Assembly (NCBI GenBank): GCA_030374765.1
Contig: JARGXX010000037.1
Span: 186,001-250,000, forward strand
Source of the DNA: Agarophyton chilense
Taxonomy: Eukaryota > Rhodophyta > Florideophyceae > Gracilariales > Gracilariaceae
DNA length: 64,000 nt
Direction: 5' to 3'
Shown: in pieces, positions 10,200 to 19,983 of the stretch
How the letters are laid out: every line of letters starts with the position of its first letter
How positions within the stretch are numbered: the first letter of the stretch is position 1
Program-made: the position numbers and the translations under genes
Notes under the pieces: model-generated
Seen by the model: the letters and a program-made list of their open reading frames with translations, nothing else
What the model was told of the DNA's origin: nothing
Database searches by the model: none

Positions 10200-10990
10200 G
10201 CACATGCGCTTTCCACACCGCTCCCGTCGCCGTTCTAGCGCGCTGCTGCGCCGCGCGCTGCTGCGCCGCGCCCACTTTTGCTTCGTTCTGTGTCGTCTGC
10301 CCGCCTCCCCTCCGCCGCTCGCTCGTTCACTCGCCCACTCGCTCACCCGTTTTCGCTCGCTCTCGCTCGCTCTCGCTCGCTTTCGCTCCACGCCGTTCGG
10401 CCGCTCGCGCCACTCGCCTCCCTCCAACGTCTCGCTTGTTGCATCTGTCTCTCCCCCACCCTGCCGTCGCCCTGCTTTCCTTCGGCGTGTCCCCCCCCCC
10501 CCCCCCCCAACTCTCCCCCTCCCTTTCCTTCCCGAACGCACTCGCTTCACCCGCCTTTGTCTCACTACCTCCTCGCACGCCCCCCTACCCCTGCCCATCC
10601 TGCACCCACTACCCTCTCCCTCCGCCTTTCTTCAACTCCACTCCTTCCACCTTGCCTCGCCTCCCAACAACACCCATCTCCCCACCTAACCCACCCTCCC
10701 CCGCTCTTCTTCTCGTCACCATTCCCTTACCACACCCACTTTTTTTCCCATCCTCCCCCTCCCCCTCCCCCTCCCCTCCCTTGCAATCACCCCCCTGCAG
10801 TCCCTCACTCCCTCACGCTCTTAAGCCCGCCTTCCTTTTGGCGCTCCTCTGCTTGGTCCGTTTTTCCAACCCCATCCCCCTGTCAACCACCCCCCGTCCC
10901 TGCTTGGCACCCAGCTCTCGTTGTGCAGCCCCACTCCTCTTTTTCCGCTTCTTACGTACCCCACCCGAGACGTCTCTATCCACCCGTCTC
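10200..10990. repeat. Pyrimidine-rich strand-asymmetric tract with C18 run
   Basis: Nearly 800 bp of C/T-rich plus strand just upstream of the zinc-finger ATG. It contains a CGCTCGCTCT-type tandem stretch near 10350-10392, a C18 homopolymer at 10491-10508, and CCCTCCC clusters at 10750-10790. The minus strand is correspondingly G-rich and could form G-quadruplex or triplex structures. It may be the long 5'UTR or core promoter of the downstream gene. Confidence 0.7.
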
Positions 10991-11039
10991 GTCTTGTGCA
11001 CAGTGCATGTGAGCACCTCACTCCGCTCACCCAACAATC

Positions 11040-11227
11040 ATGCACAACGACCTTACCCAAATACAGCCCCCAAGGCATGCACCACATTCTGCCTCCCAAT
11101 TACAACCTCCATCAAATCATCAGCATCACCCCTCGTTTCTAGCTCAATATTCGTATGCTCCTCATCATTTTCAACCCACCGAATCACATCTGCCTCGCCA
11201 TACTCCCCCACCGTTACGTACCACTCT

Positions 11228-11279
<52 letters not shown>

Positions 11280-13712
11280 CAACAACGATCCTCTCAATAT
11301 CAACCTTACTCATCTGCTGCCGCTGTCAATAGGCCTTTACACCATGTTCTCAATTCTGCACTTCCCCCCCCTGCTTCGGCTCTTCCTTTCAAGCATCAGC
11401 ATGTTCCGCTACCACATCATCTCCCAGCTGCTCCGCCTTCGGATCTTGCTCGTTCGGCACCGCCGCTTGCTGCTTCTACTTCGCACCCTTCACATCCCCG
11501 CACTGCTCTTCCTTCCACATCTCTGCATCCCTCGCGAATCGTATCTCCACATGCTGCCGTTTCACAATATTCTTTACATCATCATAACCAACGTTCCATC
11601 CTGCTGCCACCCTCATCTTATGCTCAGTCGCAGCATCACTCACATCATCCCCCAACCGTTTCTTCCTCTTTGTTGCATGCATCTTCTCATCAATTTGCAT
11701 CCCACCAACAATCCCAACCTTTGCAACATTTGAACCACCGTACCATCTCACAGCAACATCATCAACTGCAACAACACCAACATCAACACCAACATCACCA
11801 ACACCAACAACAACTACAACTACAACAACGTCAACAACAACGTCAACAACAACAACAGCAACAACAACAGCAACAACAACAGCAACAACAACAGCAACAA
11901 CAACAGCAACAACAACAGCAACGATTGCAACGCCAACGTCAACAACAGCTTCGTTCCACAAAGTACGCCCCCTTGCATCCAGCTCCGCACTCTCAGAACT
12001 CCGTTCCACTCCCGGCGCTCACCTCTGCCAATTTCAAGTCTTCTATTGATGTCGATGTTGCCGAAGATATTATGAACTTTAGTGGCATGCCGCCTTCAAA
12101 TCGCTCGGATATGCACGCTTTTCCTCCATCGTCGTTTGCAAATGATAACCTGCAACCACAACAGGATCAATCCGTAATGGCTATGGATGCGTTGTTACCA
12201 GAAGCAGAACAAGATCCTCTCAATATCACAGTCGCCATGCCGATGCTTGATCGTTCCGTCTTATCTACTTCCGAACCTGAACCCGCCTCCCGCCATGTAC
12301 ATTCATTTGTCAATAGCCATCCGGCGATGCACTCACAACAGCCCTCAAGCACACTTGCATCACAATCCACTCATCAAATGCCATATGCCGCGCATTCTTC
12401 TGCGCTTCCGAGCAGTCACGTGTTCATGCATCCTGGTTCCAATGTTGCGCAGTTTCAGTTCCAAGTTGCTTCCAAACAGTCTACAAAGAAGCAATCCCAT
12501 CGTCCTGCTCATCATGCCTCTCAGCCGGCGGTGTTTCAACCACAAACTAACCCCACTGCTGCCGATGCGCGGAGTTTAAGTTCGGCACAGCAATTACAGC
12601 AACATGTGCATCGCCCACCACAACATCAAGTACAGAAGCAACGGTCAGCGCCGCATCAACAACGGCAGCAACTTCTACAATCACAGCAAAAGTTGGATTC
12701 GCTGCCTTCGAGACAGGCGCGTCCACAGTCTTTGCCGCCTTCACAGACTCAGACTCAGCCCCAGCAGCGGTCGCAAATGCGAGGACATCAACAAGAACAG
12801 GCGCAGGTGTTACAGCAGCAAACTCATCATCAGCCGCAATCGTCTTCTCGGTCTCAAGTGCGCGGCCAAGCATCCCGCCAGCAGCAACAATCACAGCAGA
12901 TTGTTGCGCTTACTACACATGATGATGGGCCTCGCCGTGCCCCTGTTGTTCAAAATCAAATGAGCATTCAGGATCTTACAAAGCCAAAAGTTGAGCATCG
13001 GGTGGAGAGTTCGTCAACGGAGAATCAGTATTCGCCTATTTCACCAGCTTACTCTTCTGTTACGATCAGCCCTCCGGCTGTCACCCACCCCAATCAACCA
13101 CCTGCTTCCGTTTTGCCCAGCGCTTCGCCTTCCGCTTCGGCACCGGCGGCGAATGCTGCGGCGAATGCCGCGGCGAATGCCGCGGCTCCTGCTGGACACG
13201 GGGGCGATTCTCCTACATCTGTTGCTCCAGCTTCCGGATTGTACTGCACCATTTGCAATACACCATTTACGAGGCGCTACAATCTCAAGGTGCATATGAC
13301 CTCCAAGCACAGTGCGCGCCGTGATTATCATTGCCCTCATTGCACAAACGCTTTTAACCGCGGCGATTCACTGAAAAGGCACATTGCCACTACACACCGT
13401 GGAGAGAAGAAGTGGAGTTGCCCGCATTGCAATCGGAATTTTGGGCAAAGGCCACACATGAAGATGCATGTTGACACTGTACATCTCAAGAAAAGGGATC
13501 ACAAGTGCCACTGTGGGAAAGCGTTTGGAACAAGGTACAACCTTACGGCCCACCAGCGAACTCACGAGCAGACTCCGAAAAAGCACGTATGTCAGGTATG
13601 TAGCAAGTCTTTTGCTCTAAAGTCCAGTCTTGCTCGTCACCAACGAAACTCAGACCACATCCCTGTGGAAGGCTCCAGTGCGGCCGCGTCTAGTGCGAGA
13701 GCACCAGATTAA
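11040..13712 (+). CDS. Gln/His-rich protein with five C2H2 zinc fingers, probable transcription factor
   Basis: An 890-residue protein from ATG 11040. The first ~730 residues are low-complexity: Gln, His, Ser and Pro dominate, with two polyglutamine blocks at ~64-82 and ~260-295. Near residues 700-715 is an Ala/Asn repeat. Five C2H2 fingers follow at ~737-885: CTIC...HMTSKH, CPHC...HIATTH, CPHC...HVDTVH, a finger with a one-residue spacer between the cysteines (CHC...HQRTH), and CQVC...HQRNSDH. Tandem classical fingers imply sequence-specific DNA binding in the nucleus, with the Q-rich arm as a probable activation or condensate-forming region. The target is unknown. The sequence of the fingers does not identify a named orthologue. 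Confidence 0.85.
11229..11286 (+). repeat. CAG/CAA trinucleotide repeat in coding sequence
   Basis: CAG units followed by CAA units, encoding a run of about 19 glutamines in the zinc-finger protein. Confidence 0.95.
11850..11921 (+). repeat. CAACAACAACAG minisatellite in coding sequence
   Basis: A 12-bp unit (three CAA plus one CAG) repeated about six times, encoding the second polyglutamine block. The higher-order unit differs from the plain CAG tract at 11229. Confidence 0.9.
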
Positions 13713-14849
13713 AGCGGCTGTGTTTCATGCATACCTGTCCAAAGTTTCTTATGACAGTCAGCGGCCTGCCTCTGCCCATATCGTTATTTTAAGAGAATCA
13801 CATCCTTGGTTGGTGGTGGGAAATTCCTGAACTTGCTTTTTATAGCATTTCGAGCTAACGGGGATTTTTGGGGTCTACCGCAGACCTGCACCGTTTTGTT
13901 TCGTCTCTTCGCTTGGTCACTGAACAAGTCTTTACATATCTACTGTTCTTCTCTAAAGAAAAGCAGTATGGACTTGCACATCTTACCGGTCGGTGTAAGA
14001 GAAGAACAGCTCCGAAACCCAGAATCATCCGATCAGAATGGTGACCCTTTTTATCTCTCGTACTGTTTTCCTTTAATGTCGCCTCGTAGACACTGCATGG
14101 GAAGCAAACTAGGGTGAACTCTAGGGAAGCGATCTATTCCACCGTAGTCGAAGATTGTGAGAAAAGGTTGTTCATTTTAGTTGATGCACAGAGGGATCTT
14201 GTTGTCAAAACAACTACACCCACTGGTTTTAGTTTTTTTAAGTCATTTATGTTAGCATTTAGTAGTTAGAATGTCTTCAAGCCAAAAAAAAGTTCTAGTC
14301 AAGAAAAAGACAGCGCTGATGATTCTTGCGCTTGGCTGGGAATTTTTGACTTGTCGAGCGATCCCAGTTAAGCCGTTGTATCTGTGTACTGAACTGAGAA
14401 CTCATACAAAAAGCCTTACAAAAAGGCCGAGCGTTCAACAGGCCGAAGCACATAGAACATGTACGATGCCTGACCGGCTCATCACTCTAATATTGATGGG
14501 TTACAGCGAATATCCCTTCTTATTAAAATGTAACAGATATTTTGGTTGCAATGTACTGCAGGCCCTTAACCCATACGTGTGAGCATATGCTTGGAACTCA
14601 ATGAGAACATCTGTTCGCCATTACAATTACGATCCATCCACCGTTTTTAGGGATATTGTCCACCGGCGGACAAGGGTTGGTTCGCATGTGGAACGAAAAG
14701 CTAGGGTAGGTCCGTAGGACTGCAATGGCACTTAAGACCAGTCTCAATTACAATGCAGCGAAACGGGGGTGGCAAGCCAATGAGCCTCTCACAGCACTTG
14801 CTCCCGGTACGTAATTCTCGACGTTGCTTTCCATCACATCACTGTGCAT
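13713..14849. other. Convergent intergenic region, no gene recognised
   Basis: About 1.1 kb between two stop codons. Small frames on the plus strand have no family features. Presumably 3'UTRs. Confidence 0.4.
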
Positions 14850-17800
14850 CTAATCAAAACATCCTGGATAAGGTTTCACCAAACCAGCAGATGATCCTGC
14901 CACAGCCTTTCTCCTTCGCTTCGCCTGGGGAGCGTTTAGAGCTTGAGTGAATTCGTTTTTTCGCTTTGGTAGTTTTTCAAGAAGACATGGTCGAGGTGGG
15001 TTCAACTTCTTCATGCAATGAATACATGCAAAGAGCTTTTCAGAATAAATGTAAACTTCGCTGGGCTTATGCATGTGGTCCTTGCAAAGAGCTAGAGGGC
15101 AGGTTCGGCATTTGAATAATCGAGAGTCGTCCCTGTACGAACACTTCCGACAGCGGTGACGGGGACAACTCCATTTCGGACGCCCCCCTCGTCGTCGACG
15201 ACCCTTTTCGACAGGACTGCAATCGCGATGCATTACTACACCGCAGTTTTCGCTAACACAACGCAACACCATCGGTCCATCGTCATCAATGAATCCGTTC
15301 CGCAACTCTCCTGGACTGTGCATTTTGATAAGCTGCTTACATCCAAAGCACCACTCCTTCTTATCCCCAGTGCAGCTATCTTCCGCGGTATCTTTGGTTG
15401 GAAATGCAGATGAGGACGTATGGGCGTCTATTGACGAGGGTCCTGCTCTGCAAATATATTCGTTTGCTTCTTCGCAAAACTTCGAAAATCCGACAATTGA
15501 ACTAACTTCGTCGCTGGGCGATAGTAGAAGCCGCTTGCGTAGACTAGGGCACACATGCAACATTGGAAGCTGTGGTTTCATCTTTGAGGCGTTCGGACCT
15601 GCAGTTCCAAACGGAGCCTTGGTTTTAGACACATTACAATTCTGTCCCCCGCTGCGCAACAATCTTCCATGTATGGTCGAGTCCACGCGACAGAGCACAC
15701 ACTTATAATCTCCTGTACAAGCAGATGCGAACTCTGAAGGACCCATCACATTTGACATGCAAAGAGAACAAATCTCATGACCACAAGTGACACAGGAGTG
15801 GTAACGAAATGGGCGCTTCTCAGGGTGTTTCCTATGAGCACAGATGCTGCAGACATGGGGCAGTCTACCTAACAGAGTCCCATGAGCCAGGCGAGCATCT
15901 GCCGCCTGTAAGAATCGCTGAGTAGTATGCAGGTTCCAAACCTTAAATAACTTCTCAGTCAAAGTTCCCGAAACCATGATAAAGGCTCGCTGCATAGTCG
16001 CGCACACTGAAAGCAAATCAAATTGCACGAGGCAGGATTCTGCCCCCGAGCAACAATTGACGTTATCCTCGCAGAGATGATGCAAACGTACACCAATGAG
16101 AGTTAACAATTTGGAGACGATCTCATGCGCCGATAGTTGGGTCTCTAGTTTAGAGTTCGGAAACACAGTGTCCCATACTCGTTGCGCTGGGGTTGATCCA
16201 GCAACTAGGTCTTCCAACGAGAGCGGAATAGCCTGATGAATAGCCTCCACGATATCATGAACGGGAGAGAGCTTGATGGGTTGCATTCGCCATCGTAGCC
16301 TACTCTTCTGAATGGTTACACCAAGCCTGCGAAGGACAACGCGAAGCAAAGCCACAATTTGAAATGGATGTGTGGTAAACTTCGCACGTTCTTGCAGTTG
16401 CAGCGGAGTACGAGATGAAATGCATGCATGTATCCCCGAAATGTCTCGACTTTGGCGCTCTGTTGGGGGGAAAGTTTGCACAATATTTTCGGTGACCATA
16501 ACAAACAAAGCAGTGCGTCGAAGAACGTCTTTTCGTGCATCCGAAATGCTTTCGCAGTGCACTGGCGCTTCTGCTTTGAGACGAAACTCGACCAGCTTGC
16601 GACATGAAATGCACAAAAAGAAGTTGCTCGCTGAAAACCGGGGATGAATCGTTGCTTTCGATGCTGGTACGGAATCTGCGCACAGCGAACACCGCAATGC
16701 GAGAGCTTTTCTTTTCGAAACATCTCGGATCTGCTGACACGACGGGCCGTCGCTCTTCAGGCAGCCGTCCTGGTGCAGTTTTCCTAACTCAGTGTCAAAA
16801 TCGTTCGCGGTACGACTTAAATTTCGACACGATTCTTCGAGAGGCACAGGAGTAAATGTCGGAATCTCCATGGTGCGTTGCTTTCGGAGAACTGCCTCTG
16901 ACGTCTTGCCATTAAACTGCTCAATCCTTTGAGCTGGGAGAGAAGTTGGCTTCTTCGTTGCCCCTTCACAAGCCCCAGTTTCGGGCTGCTTACTCCTGCC
17001 ATGCGCACCTAATGACGGCCGTGACTTTGCTCCAAGTCTTGGTGGCCTCTTCAGGAGGACATCACCCGCAGAACGACTATCTGCAACTCGCCTCACCGCT
17101 CCGTCAGAACCCACGCGCTTTCTGTTGGTTTTAGAAATAGTTACCCTTCTCGATGGTGTTCTCTTCGCAGCGCTCGACCGTCGAGGAGTCTTGCCCTTCG
17201 GCTTCATAATGCGGAGACGGAGTGGGATGCTCATTTTCTTCGGAGTCATTTCTTTTTGAGTAGAAATGGCTGTGTTTCGAGAAAGTCTCGAGCGTCCCTT
17301 CAAGTTTCTTTGATCCTTGGCAGCCGAAGAGTCTAATGCGGGCGTGATTCGAAGAGATTGATTGTTGTTCTCCCCAGCTTCTTGCCTTGCTCTCATCGCA
17401 TTCAAGGGGTCACTTAAATGACCACCACTGCTATGTGGAGTGAGAAGAGGTTGAGTATCGTCCGAGACGGGAGAGTAAGCATTTGGCGAAGCCTTAATCC
17501 GGAGATTGATGATTACACTGCCCTTTTGACCAGTAGGCCGTTCTAGTTCAGAACGCTTGGTTGTTCTGACGCACGCGGATGGCTTCGCTGATACTTTCCT
17601 CTCTCTCGTTTTCCTATCTTCGTCACACGGTGATAACGAAATGACATGTAATTCTTCATTCGAATCTCCCGCTCTCAAGCCCCTAGACGAGGATAAATTG
17701 GACTGCTCTGATTGAATTGGTGACGCAGGAGAGGTGGCACCAGTCACTCGAATAACCGAACATGTTCGTGAATTAGATTCGTCAATTCCAACTGATGAGT

Positions 17801-19418
17801 GGTGACATTTTTTTCGACTTTGGTCACATTTTTCTCTGTGCGACTGCGAAAGGAGGGGTCCGGGATCATTGTCAGTAGGAGGCAAAGCAGGCAACACGGG
17901 CTCCGTGGCCTGATTACGATGACACGGCGGGGAATCATTCCCAGCATTATTTTGGGGGTGTTGGGAGGTTTTTCGCCGGACAGAAGCTGTCTCCACTTGT
18001 GTGATCTTTTTCTGCATCGTTACATTTTCTCTATCACCTTTGTCTATCCTTTGATGTGAAGTGCTTCTTCGAGCTCGTTTTCGACTTTTCCGTGTAGGTT
18101 GCTTCGATCTCATATGGTCATTCGTCTCAGTCGCTGTCAGTTGCCCAAGGGTCCTTGAACCTGTCAGAATACCCGGAGTAGTGGTTGCTGAAAGACAATC
18201 TGTATTTTGTTGATAAATGAGCGGTTGCCCCAGGTTCCTGATACCAACACGATTTGCAGCATTTTGTAGATGCAGATCAGGAGGGACCGAAGCCGGTGCA
18301 AGGACCAATGCGGAATTTCCTTCCTGGTGGGATAAGCTTTCGGTGAAGGAGCGGTCTGTGATCAACGCATGTGCCGGTTGCGGCAAAGACGTTGGTATAG
18401 CATGCACAATAGCAGAGACCGGGTTCATTGTTGGCACCTGAGCTCCTGGTGGTCCTATGGTATATGTGGGCTTCCTTCCCGAACGATGCGTTTCAAATTG
18501 TGATTGTCTTTGTGCTCGTTTTTGTCCCTGACCTCGCTGCAGCTCTTGCGCAATGGGTATCGCAAGAGGAGCAATTATACCATTTCTACTATGGTCACTC
18601 GTGATCTTTGGCGCAGATGCTATTGCCGTCGCCATAGCAAGTGGCTGACTGCCAGGTTGTGACGCATTTACTGAGCTACCCGGGGCTCCGTATGAATTGT
18701 CCATAATGTGAGTGTAGGGCACCAACGCCAACGAAGGCGATGAGCGAAAGACTGAACTGTTTGGAACGTGCAGATGTATGGACCTGGTTGACTGTTGAGA
18801 AGGATGATGTGCGGCTTGCATTCTTTCGTTAATTACATGCTGAGGAGTGTCCAACGAGCTGGGGCATGTTGTATAGATTTGTCCGAATCGAGGCGTTGAT
18901 GACCGGAAATCAGAAACGCCGGGCGGAGGAGTTTTCGCAAACTGCTGAAAGTTGGGTAACAGTTGGGGTGCAGATGATGAGCGTGGTGGAGCGCTGGAGG
19001 CCATGACGTGGCCATGACTCACGACTGGAGCTATAGAGTAATGAGCAATGTTTGCAACCGTAGGGCATCCCGCGTAGTGTGTAGGTGCCGATTGAGGCCC
19101 AAGTATGTGGCGTTGGCCCTTATTTGACTGTGGCGTTACCGCGTGCCTCCCAGTATCCATTCGCCTCGGAACCGGCATCGGGGGGGGGTGCGGAAACGAG
19201 ACGGCTGGTATACTGGGATATGGCGCAACATTGAGAGCGGGCGTAGCGCCACTGGCTCCTTCATTAAAGACAAGTGCTGGATCAGAATGGAAAGCAGTGT
19301 ATCTAGGATATGACACAGCCCTACTTGCAAACAGCGAGAAGTCGAGATTTTCGACTGGCATGAAAGGGCCCGTTAGAGACGTTTGTCTACGAGGCTCGGT
19401 ATGCGCGGCGCGCTCCAT
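14850..19418 (-). CDS. Large nuclear protein with PHD-like and C5HCH zinc fingers (NSD/EDM2-type module)
   Basis: A 1522-residue intronless protein from the ATG at 19418. Residues 1-~880 are disordered and rich in Ser, Pro, Thr and Gln, with basic blocks around 690-830 (KPKGKTPRRSS, RTPSRRV) suited to DNA or nuclear import. Cys/His clusters follow at ~909-935 (LRCSLC...CISC) and ~1188-1245 (CSIC...CVTCGHEICSLC...CVLC, RING/PHD-like). At ~1350-1450 an atypical PHD finger (CFGC...CVSENCGVVMHRDC...WSCPRH) runs directly into CRKC...CRTCPLALCKDHM, the C5HCH module known from NSD methyltransferases and plant EDM2. No SET domain is present. A chromatin-reader role is inferred; the exact family is not recognised. 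Confidence 0.75.
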   Translation of the reverse strand: MERAAHTEPRRQTSLTGPFMPVENLDFSLFASRAVSYPRYTAFHSDPALVFNEGASGATPALNVAPYPSIPAVSFPHPPPMPVPRRMDTGRHAVTPQSNKGQRHILGPQSAPTHYAGCPTVANIAHYSIAPVVSHGHVMASSAPPRSSSAPQLLPNFQQFAKTPPPGVSDFRSSTPRFGQIYTTCPSSLDTPQHVINERMQAAHHPSQQSTRSIHLHVPNSSVFRSSPSLALVPYTHIMDNSYGAPGSSVNASQPGSQPLAMATAIASAPKITSDHSRNGIIAPLAIPIAQELQRGQGQKRAQRQSQFETHRSGRKPTYTIGPPGAQVPTMNPVSAIVHAIPTSLPQPAHALITDRSFTESLSHQEGNSALVLAPASVPPDLHLQNAANRVGIRNLGQPLIYQQNTDCLSATTTPGILTGSRTLGQLTATETNDHMRSKQPTRKSRKRARRSTSHQRIDKGDRENVTMQKKITQVETASVRRKTSQHPQNNAGNDSPPCHRNQATEPVLPALPPTDNDPGPLLSQSHREKCDQSRKKCHHSSVGIDESNSRTCSVIRVTGATSPASPIQSEQSNLSSSRGLRAGDSNEELHVISLSPCDEDRKTRERKVSAKPSACVRTTKRSELERPTGQKGSVIINLRIKASPNAYSPVSDDTQPLLTPHSSGGHLSDPLNAMRARQEAGENNNQSLRITPALDSSAAKDQRNLKGRSRLSRNTAISTQKEMTPKKMSIPLRLRIMKPKGKTPRRSSAAKRTPSRRVTISKTNRKRVGSDGAVRRVADSRSAGDVLLKRPPRLGAKSRPSLGAHGRSKQPETGACEGATKKPTSLPAQRIEQFNGKTSEAVLRKQRTMEIPTFTPVPLEESCRNLSRTANDFDTELGKLHQDGCLKSDGPSCQQIRDVSKRKALALRCSLCADSVPASKATIHPRFSASNFFLCISCRKLVEFRLKAEAPVHCESISDARKDVLRRTALFVMVTENIVQTFPPTERQSRDISGIHACISSRTPLQLQERAKFTTHPFQIVALLRVVLRRLGVTIQKSRLRWRMQPIKLSPVHDIVEAIHQAIPLSLEDLVAGSTPAQRVWDTVFPNSKLETQLSAHEIVSKLLTLIGVRLHHLCEDNVNCCSGAESCLVQFDLLSVCATMQRAFIMVSGTLTEKLFKVWNLHTTQRFLQAADARLAHGTLLGRLPHVCSICAHRKHPEKRPFRYHSCVTCGHEICSLCMSNVMGPSEFASACTGDYKCVLCRVDSTIHGRLLRSGGQNCNVSKTKAPFGTAGPNASKMKPQLPMLHVCPSLRKRLLLSPSDEVSSIVGFSKFCEEANEYICRAGPSSIDAHTSSSAFPTKDTAEDSCTGDKKEWCFGCKQLIKMHSPGELRNGFIDDDGPMVLRCVSENCGVVMHRDCSPVEKGRRRRGGRPKWSCPRHRCRKCSYRDDSRLFKCRTCPLALCKDHMHKPSEVYIYSEKLFACIHCMKKLNPPRPCLLEKLPKRKNEFTQALNAPQAKRRRKAVAGSSAGLVKPYPGCFD

Positions 19419-19983
19419 GACAATGGTGAAAGAATGAGCACAACTCGAAAAGCACCGGGTGTGTTACGTTTGAGCGCGCATGCGATTGCAACAGGACATG
19501 AACCGATGAAGGAAGTTGAGCCGAGCCGAGCAAGCCGCAAACGTCACACCGAGTGCGCGACCACGAGGAAATTAGCTGCAACGACGTGCAAAGAATGATG
19601 GTGTGTAGATACAGTTTGTGTATTACAGTATTTGCGCGCGCTTTTGTCATGAATTGGGCACGTTTTCCTTGCGAGGTTGGTGTTTTTTTTTGCGCTCCAA
19701 CCAAGTGTGTACTGGATGCCTCGCGGGGTCGCCCAAGGTGATCACTTGCTGGCGTTGGGGGCGCCCTCGGAGGAGCTGAGATGATGCTGCTGTAGCTCTG
19801 CAATGCACCTGCTCCTGGCACCGGGCACCAGACAGTGCCCTACACGTTGATGCTGTCAACTTGTCGGTGCTCATCGCCACCTCCCTTTCGCTTCTGCTCT
19901 TTACACTACACGAGCTCCCCTGCTCGTGGTTGTGTGTTTCGCTCAGGGTGGCATCCTCTCGCGCACGCCACTATCGTTTCGAT
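19419..19983. promoter_or_regulatory. Divergent upstream region of the PHD and RUS genes
   Basis: 565 bp between divergent ATGs. A long plus frame begins at a TTG at 19861 and continues into the RUS gene; I treat its first 41 codons as untranslated because no ATG precedes 19984. Confidence 0.4.

Larger units (their letters stand above)
9009..11039. promoter_or_regulatory. Divergent upstream region rich in simple repeats
   Basis: Two kilobases between the divergent IPMDH and zinc-finger genes. It includes a (CA)14 microsatellite, a long pyrimidine-biased stretch and a C18 run, listed separately. Several long frames exist here only because C/T-rich DNA lacks stop codons; they are Pro/Ser/Leu-rich and are not taken as genes. 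Confidence 0.4.

Noticed and set aside
10278-11012. Long Pro/Ser/Leu-rich frames on the plus strand before the zinc-finger gene
   Set aside because: They arise because C/T-rich DNA has few stop codons in any frame; no domain, and several frames are open at once.
14271-14582. 103-codon plus-strand frame after the zinc-finger gene
   Set aside because: No domain and unremarkable composition; it lies in a convergent 3' region.
19861-19983. N-terminal 41-codon extension of the RUS protein
   Set aside because: It would start at TTG; the first ATG is at 19984.
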